Below are positions 61,732 through 64,000 of a stretch of DNA of 64,000 nucleotides, piece after piece. A program made the position numbers and the translations under genes. The stretch covers positions 1 through 64,000 of the forward strand of contig NZ_BLLH01000007.1 in NCBI RefSeq assembly GCF_011170065.1, given 5' to 3'. The notes under the pieces were generated by a model. The model searched no databases. It saw only the letters and a program-made list of their open reading frames with translations, and was not told the DNA's origin. The first letter of the stretch is position 1, and every line of letters begins with the position of its first letter. Origin of the DNA: Pseudolactococcus insecticola. GTDB taxonomy: Bacteria; Bacillota; Bacilli; Lactobacillales; Streptococcaceae.

Positions 61732-64000
61732 TCATCTAACCTCAGCACCAAATTTACTAAGTTTTTTCGTGATCTTTGTCACGGCAGCTGTGATTTCGTC
61801 GTCAGTCAGCTGTGCGTCGGCAGATTGGAAGGTCAGCGTGTAGGCTAGTGATTTTTTGTCTGCTGCGACATTGTCCCCAGTATAGACATCAAACAACTCG
61901 GTTTTAGCAAGCGTTTTGACTTTGCTTTCTGCAATCACATCAAGAATTTCCTGATTGGTTGCCGTGCGGTTAACTAACAGCGCTATATCACGTTTTGACG
62001 CTTGGAATTTTGGAATGTCTGTGAAAATGACTTGCTCAGGTTGCTTGTCAAGAAGTGCTGTCAGATCAAGCGCTGCTACATAGGTTTCAGAAATGTCATA
62101 GGCTTTCGCTGTCGTTGGATGTACCTGACCAACAAAACCAACGGGCGTATCCCCGACCAAGACACGCGCAGTACGTCCTGGATGAAGATCTGTAATCGTT
62201 GTATCAGCCTCAAAACGCACGTCAGAAAACTTAATCAGGAGATTTTCCACGACACCTTTGATGTCGTAAAAATCATAGGCTTTGCCAGTCAGTGCTAGCG
62301 CAACTTGTGGCAATTCTGTTGGGCGGTTGTCAGATTCATTGCCAAACTTGGCGAAAACCTGACCGACTTCATAGAGTGCGAGCGTGTCATTGCCACGGGC
62401 TAGGTTATAGCGTACGATGTCGAGCATGCCACTCGTCAGATTGAGACGCAGCGTGCTGCGTTCTTCGCTCATGGGCATGGCGAGTGTCGTCAGATGTTCA
62501 GTAGGCAATGTTGTAAACTGCACGGCTTTTTCAGGCGTTGTCAGGGAATACGAGATGACTTCTGACAGGCCTGCACCCTCAAGGTTGGTGCGAATGTCAC
62601 GGCGGAATTTCTGCATGGGCGTCAACTGGCCAATGGTGTTACCTGCATTTGGCAGGGTGTTTGGAATATTGTCATAACCATAAATCCGTGCGATTTCTTC
62701 GACCAAGTCGGCTTCTATCGCAATGTCCCAGCGGCGTGGTGGCACAGTGACCGCAAAGGTATCTGCTGTGACAAGCGTCGTAAAGCCAAGTTTATCAAAA
62801 ATTGCTACGACATCAGCCTGGTTGAGCGTGAGTCCGAGCGCACGGTTGATTTTATCAAGCGTGATTGAGACGATCACGTCTTGCGCCGTGAAATCGTTGT
62901 TAGACACGACACCAGCGCTGACTTTTCCGCCTGCAAGTTCTGCGATCATGGCTGCTGCATAGTCGAGCGCGACTTCGACATCTGCTTGGTTGATGCCTTT
63001 TTCAAAACGTGCGCTTGCTTCAGAACGTAGGTTGTATTTTTGCGACGTTTTGCGGATGCTTGTCCCGTCAAAAATCGCTGATTCTAGCGCCACACTTGTG
63101 GATTTATCTGTGATTTCTGTATTTTCGCCACCCATGACACCAGCAAGTGCAACGGGTTTTCCCGCTACTGTGATGACGATGTCATCTGTTGATAACTCAC
63201 GTTCAACGCTATCTAGCGTCGTCAGTTTTTCACCAGCTTCAGCCTGACGCACGACGATTTTTTTCTCATCAAATGTCGCATAGTCGAAGGCGTGCAACGG
63301 TTGTCCGAAATACAGCAAAACGAAATTCGTCACATCAACAACGTTGTTGATGGGGCGAATGTCTTCACTCATCAGACGATTTTGGAGCCATTGCGGACTT
63401 GGCCCGATTTTGACATCTTCGATAATCCGCATTTTATAGGTGATAACTTTGTCAGTTGCGACGTCGACTGCAATCTTATCTGCAGTTTTTTCGTCAGACT
63501 CGCTGACAACTTTGTCGTCAAAGCTGACTTTTTTATTGTCATAGATAGCTGCAACTTCATGCGCTACACCACGCATTGACAGGGCATCAGCACGGTTGGG
63601 GGTGATTGAGAGCTCAAGGACTTCGTCATTCATGTCTAGATAGTCAAAGATCTCTGCACCATTTTCCGCCGTTTCAGGCAGGTAGTAAATGCCGTCAGCA
63701 TAGGCTTTGGGCACGATACTTTCTGGAAAGCCAATCTCTTGCAGACTGCAAATCATGCCAAGACTCTCAACACCACGGATCTTGCCTTTTTTGATCTTGT
63801 GATTGCCTGCAATGCGTGCACCAGGGAGCGCCACGATGACCTTGATGCCAGCTTTGACATTTGGCGCACCACAGACGATCTGCGTGGGCTCAGTCTCGCC
63901 AATGTTGACTTGGCAAATGTTGAGGTGCGTTTCAGGAATAGCTTCCATGCTTATGACCTCGCCAACGACTAGTTTTGAAAGTCCAGCTGCGCGCGTCGTC
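61732..64000 (-). CDS. pheT: phenylalanyl-tRNA synthetase beta subunit (5' end outside window)
   Basis: The C-terminal ~756 residues of PheT; the frame is open to the window edge. The tRNA-binding EMAP-like domain is entered at about KLVVGEVIS (63960s), and ICQVNIGETEPTQIVCGAPNV follows. Then come B3/B4, B5 (MRGVAHEVAAIYDNKK onward), the class II-like core (ARIYGYDNIPNTLP) and the C-terminal ferredoxin-fold anticodon domain (about 61740-62020). About 45 N-terminal residues are missing by comparison with usual ~800-residue PheT. An internal Met at 63948 is not the start. PheS should lie just upstream, outside. Confidence 0.95.
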   Translation of the reverse strand, partial: TTRAAGLSKLVVGEVISMEAIPETHLNICQVNIGETEPTQIVCGAPNVKAGIKVIVALPGARIAGNHKIKKGKIRGVESLGMICSLQEIGFPESIVPKAYADGIYYLPETAENGAEIFDYLDMNDEVLELSITPNRADALSMRGVAHEVAAIYDNKKVSFDDKVVSESDEKTADKIAVDVATDKVITYKMRIIEDVKIGPSPQWLQNRLMSEDIRPINNVVDVTNFVLLYFGQPLHAFDYATFDEKKIVVRQAEAGEKLTTLDSVERELSTDDIVITVAGKPVALAGVMGGENTEITDKSTSVALESAIFDGTSIRKTSQKYNLRSEASARFEKGINQADVEVALDYAAAMIAELAGGKVSAGVVSNNDFTAQDVIVSITLDKINRALGLTLNQADVVAIFDKLGFTTLVTADTFAVTVPPRRWDIAIEADLVEEIARIYGYDNIPNTLPNAGNTIGQLTPMQKFRRDIRTNLEGAGLSEVISYSLTTPEKAVQFTTLPTEHLTTLAMPMSEERSTLRLNLTSGMLDIVRYNLARGNDTLALYEVGQVFAKFGNESDNRPTELPQVALALTGKAYDFYDIKGVVENLLIKFSDVRFEADTTITDLHPGRTARVLVGDTPVGFVGQVHPTTAKAYDISETYVAALDLTALLDKQPEQVIFTDIPKFQASKRDIALLVNRTATNQEILDVIAESKVKTLAKTELFDVYTGDNVAADKKSLAYTLTFQSADAQLTDDEITAAVTKITKKLSKFGAEVR

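Overview
The window reads as a chromosomal segment of a low-GC Gram-positive coccus of the family Streptococcaceae, most likely a Lactococcus/Pseudolactococcus-type organism. The evidence is gene content and order: a streptococcal-type VicRKX (WalRKJ) cluster divergent from a glutamine/glutamate ABC operon, the tmk-holB-ricT-yabA-rsmI block, prs next to a cysteine desulfurase and a DUF1831 gene, a YhaMNO operon, KxYKxGKxW-type adhesin export, and a copper-box nitroreductase like lactococcal CinD. The species is inferred, not proven. No rRNA, tRNA, CRISPR array, prophage or insertion sequence was seen.

Layout. 1-340: a non-coding stretch with two 94-bp-spaced direct repeats and a run of hairpins. 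340-5,568 (minus): an orphan amino-acid-binding lipoprotein, then a compact replication/translation block (CBS protein, tmk, holB, ricT, yabA, rsmI). 5,638-8,615 (minus): a polar amino acid ABC operon behind a strong promoter with a perfect GlnR-type operator. 8,800-11,776 (plus): vicR-vicK-vicX; its terminator lies inside an oppositely oriented 39-codon DUF4044 gene. 12,050-14,915: an Fe-S/GNAT pair, an MFS transporter and class II aldolase.

15,056-24,817 (minus) is the outstanding gene: a 3,253-residue surface protein with a KxYKxGKxW signal peptide, a beta-helix-like adhesive region, MucBP-like domains and about 1,985 residues of Ser-Asp-Glu repeats. It has a damaged LPXTG motif, one membrane segment and, unexpectedly, a C-terminal cytoplasmic tail of about 195 residues that aligns with the beta-pinwheel C-terminal domain of topoisomerase IV subunit ParC. 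A secreted trypsin-like protease lies just upstream.

25,937-41,709: thrS with a T-box leader, mntR-mntH with a DtxR-type operator, a DUF59 protein, a CinD-like nitroreductase with two copper boxes, a Cna-B/SpaA-like membrane protein, mrnC-cysS-cysE, SseB, a duplicated-domain lipoprotein behind a cre site, prs-nifS-DUF1831 and tuf. 41,906-52,479: a small protein with a two-gene permease pair, zwf, a KimA-type potassium transporter, upp, two sulfur amino acid PLP enzymes, an aldose epimerase and a TetR regulator. 52,517-64,000 (minus): an Asp2/XcbB-like hydrolase, yhaM-yhaN-yhaO, rpe-rsgA, a 3D-domain cell-wall protein, a PHP-type histidinol phosphatase and pheT, which runs off the window.

Most of the window is core metabolism and information processing in conserved order. 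The accessory interest is concentrated in the giant adhesin and its protease, the leading hairpin repeats, and several small regulatory arrangements (leaderless starts, overlapping terminator and gene, operator palindromes).
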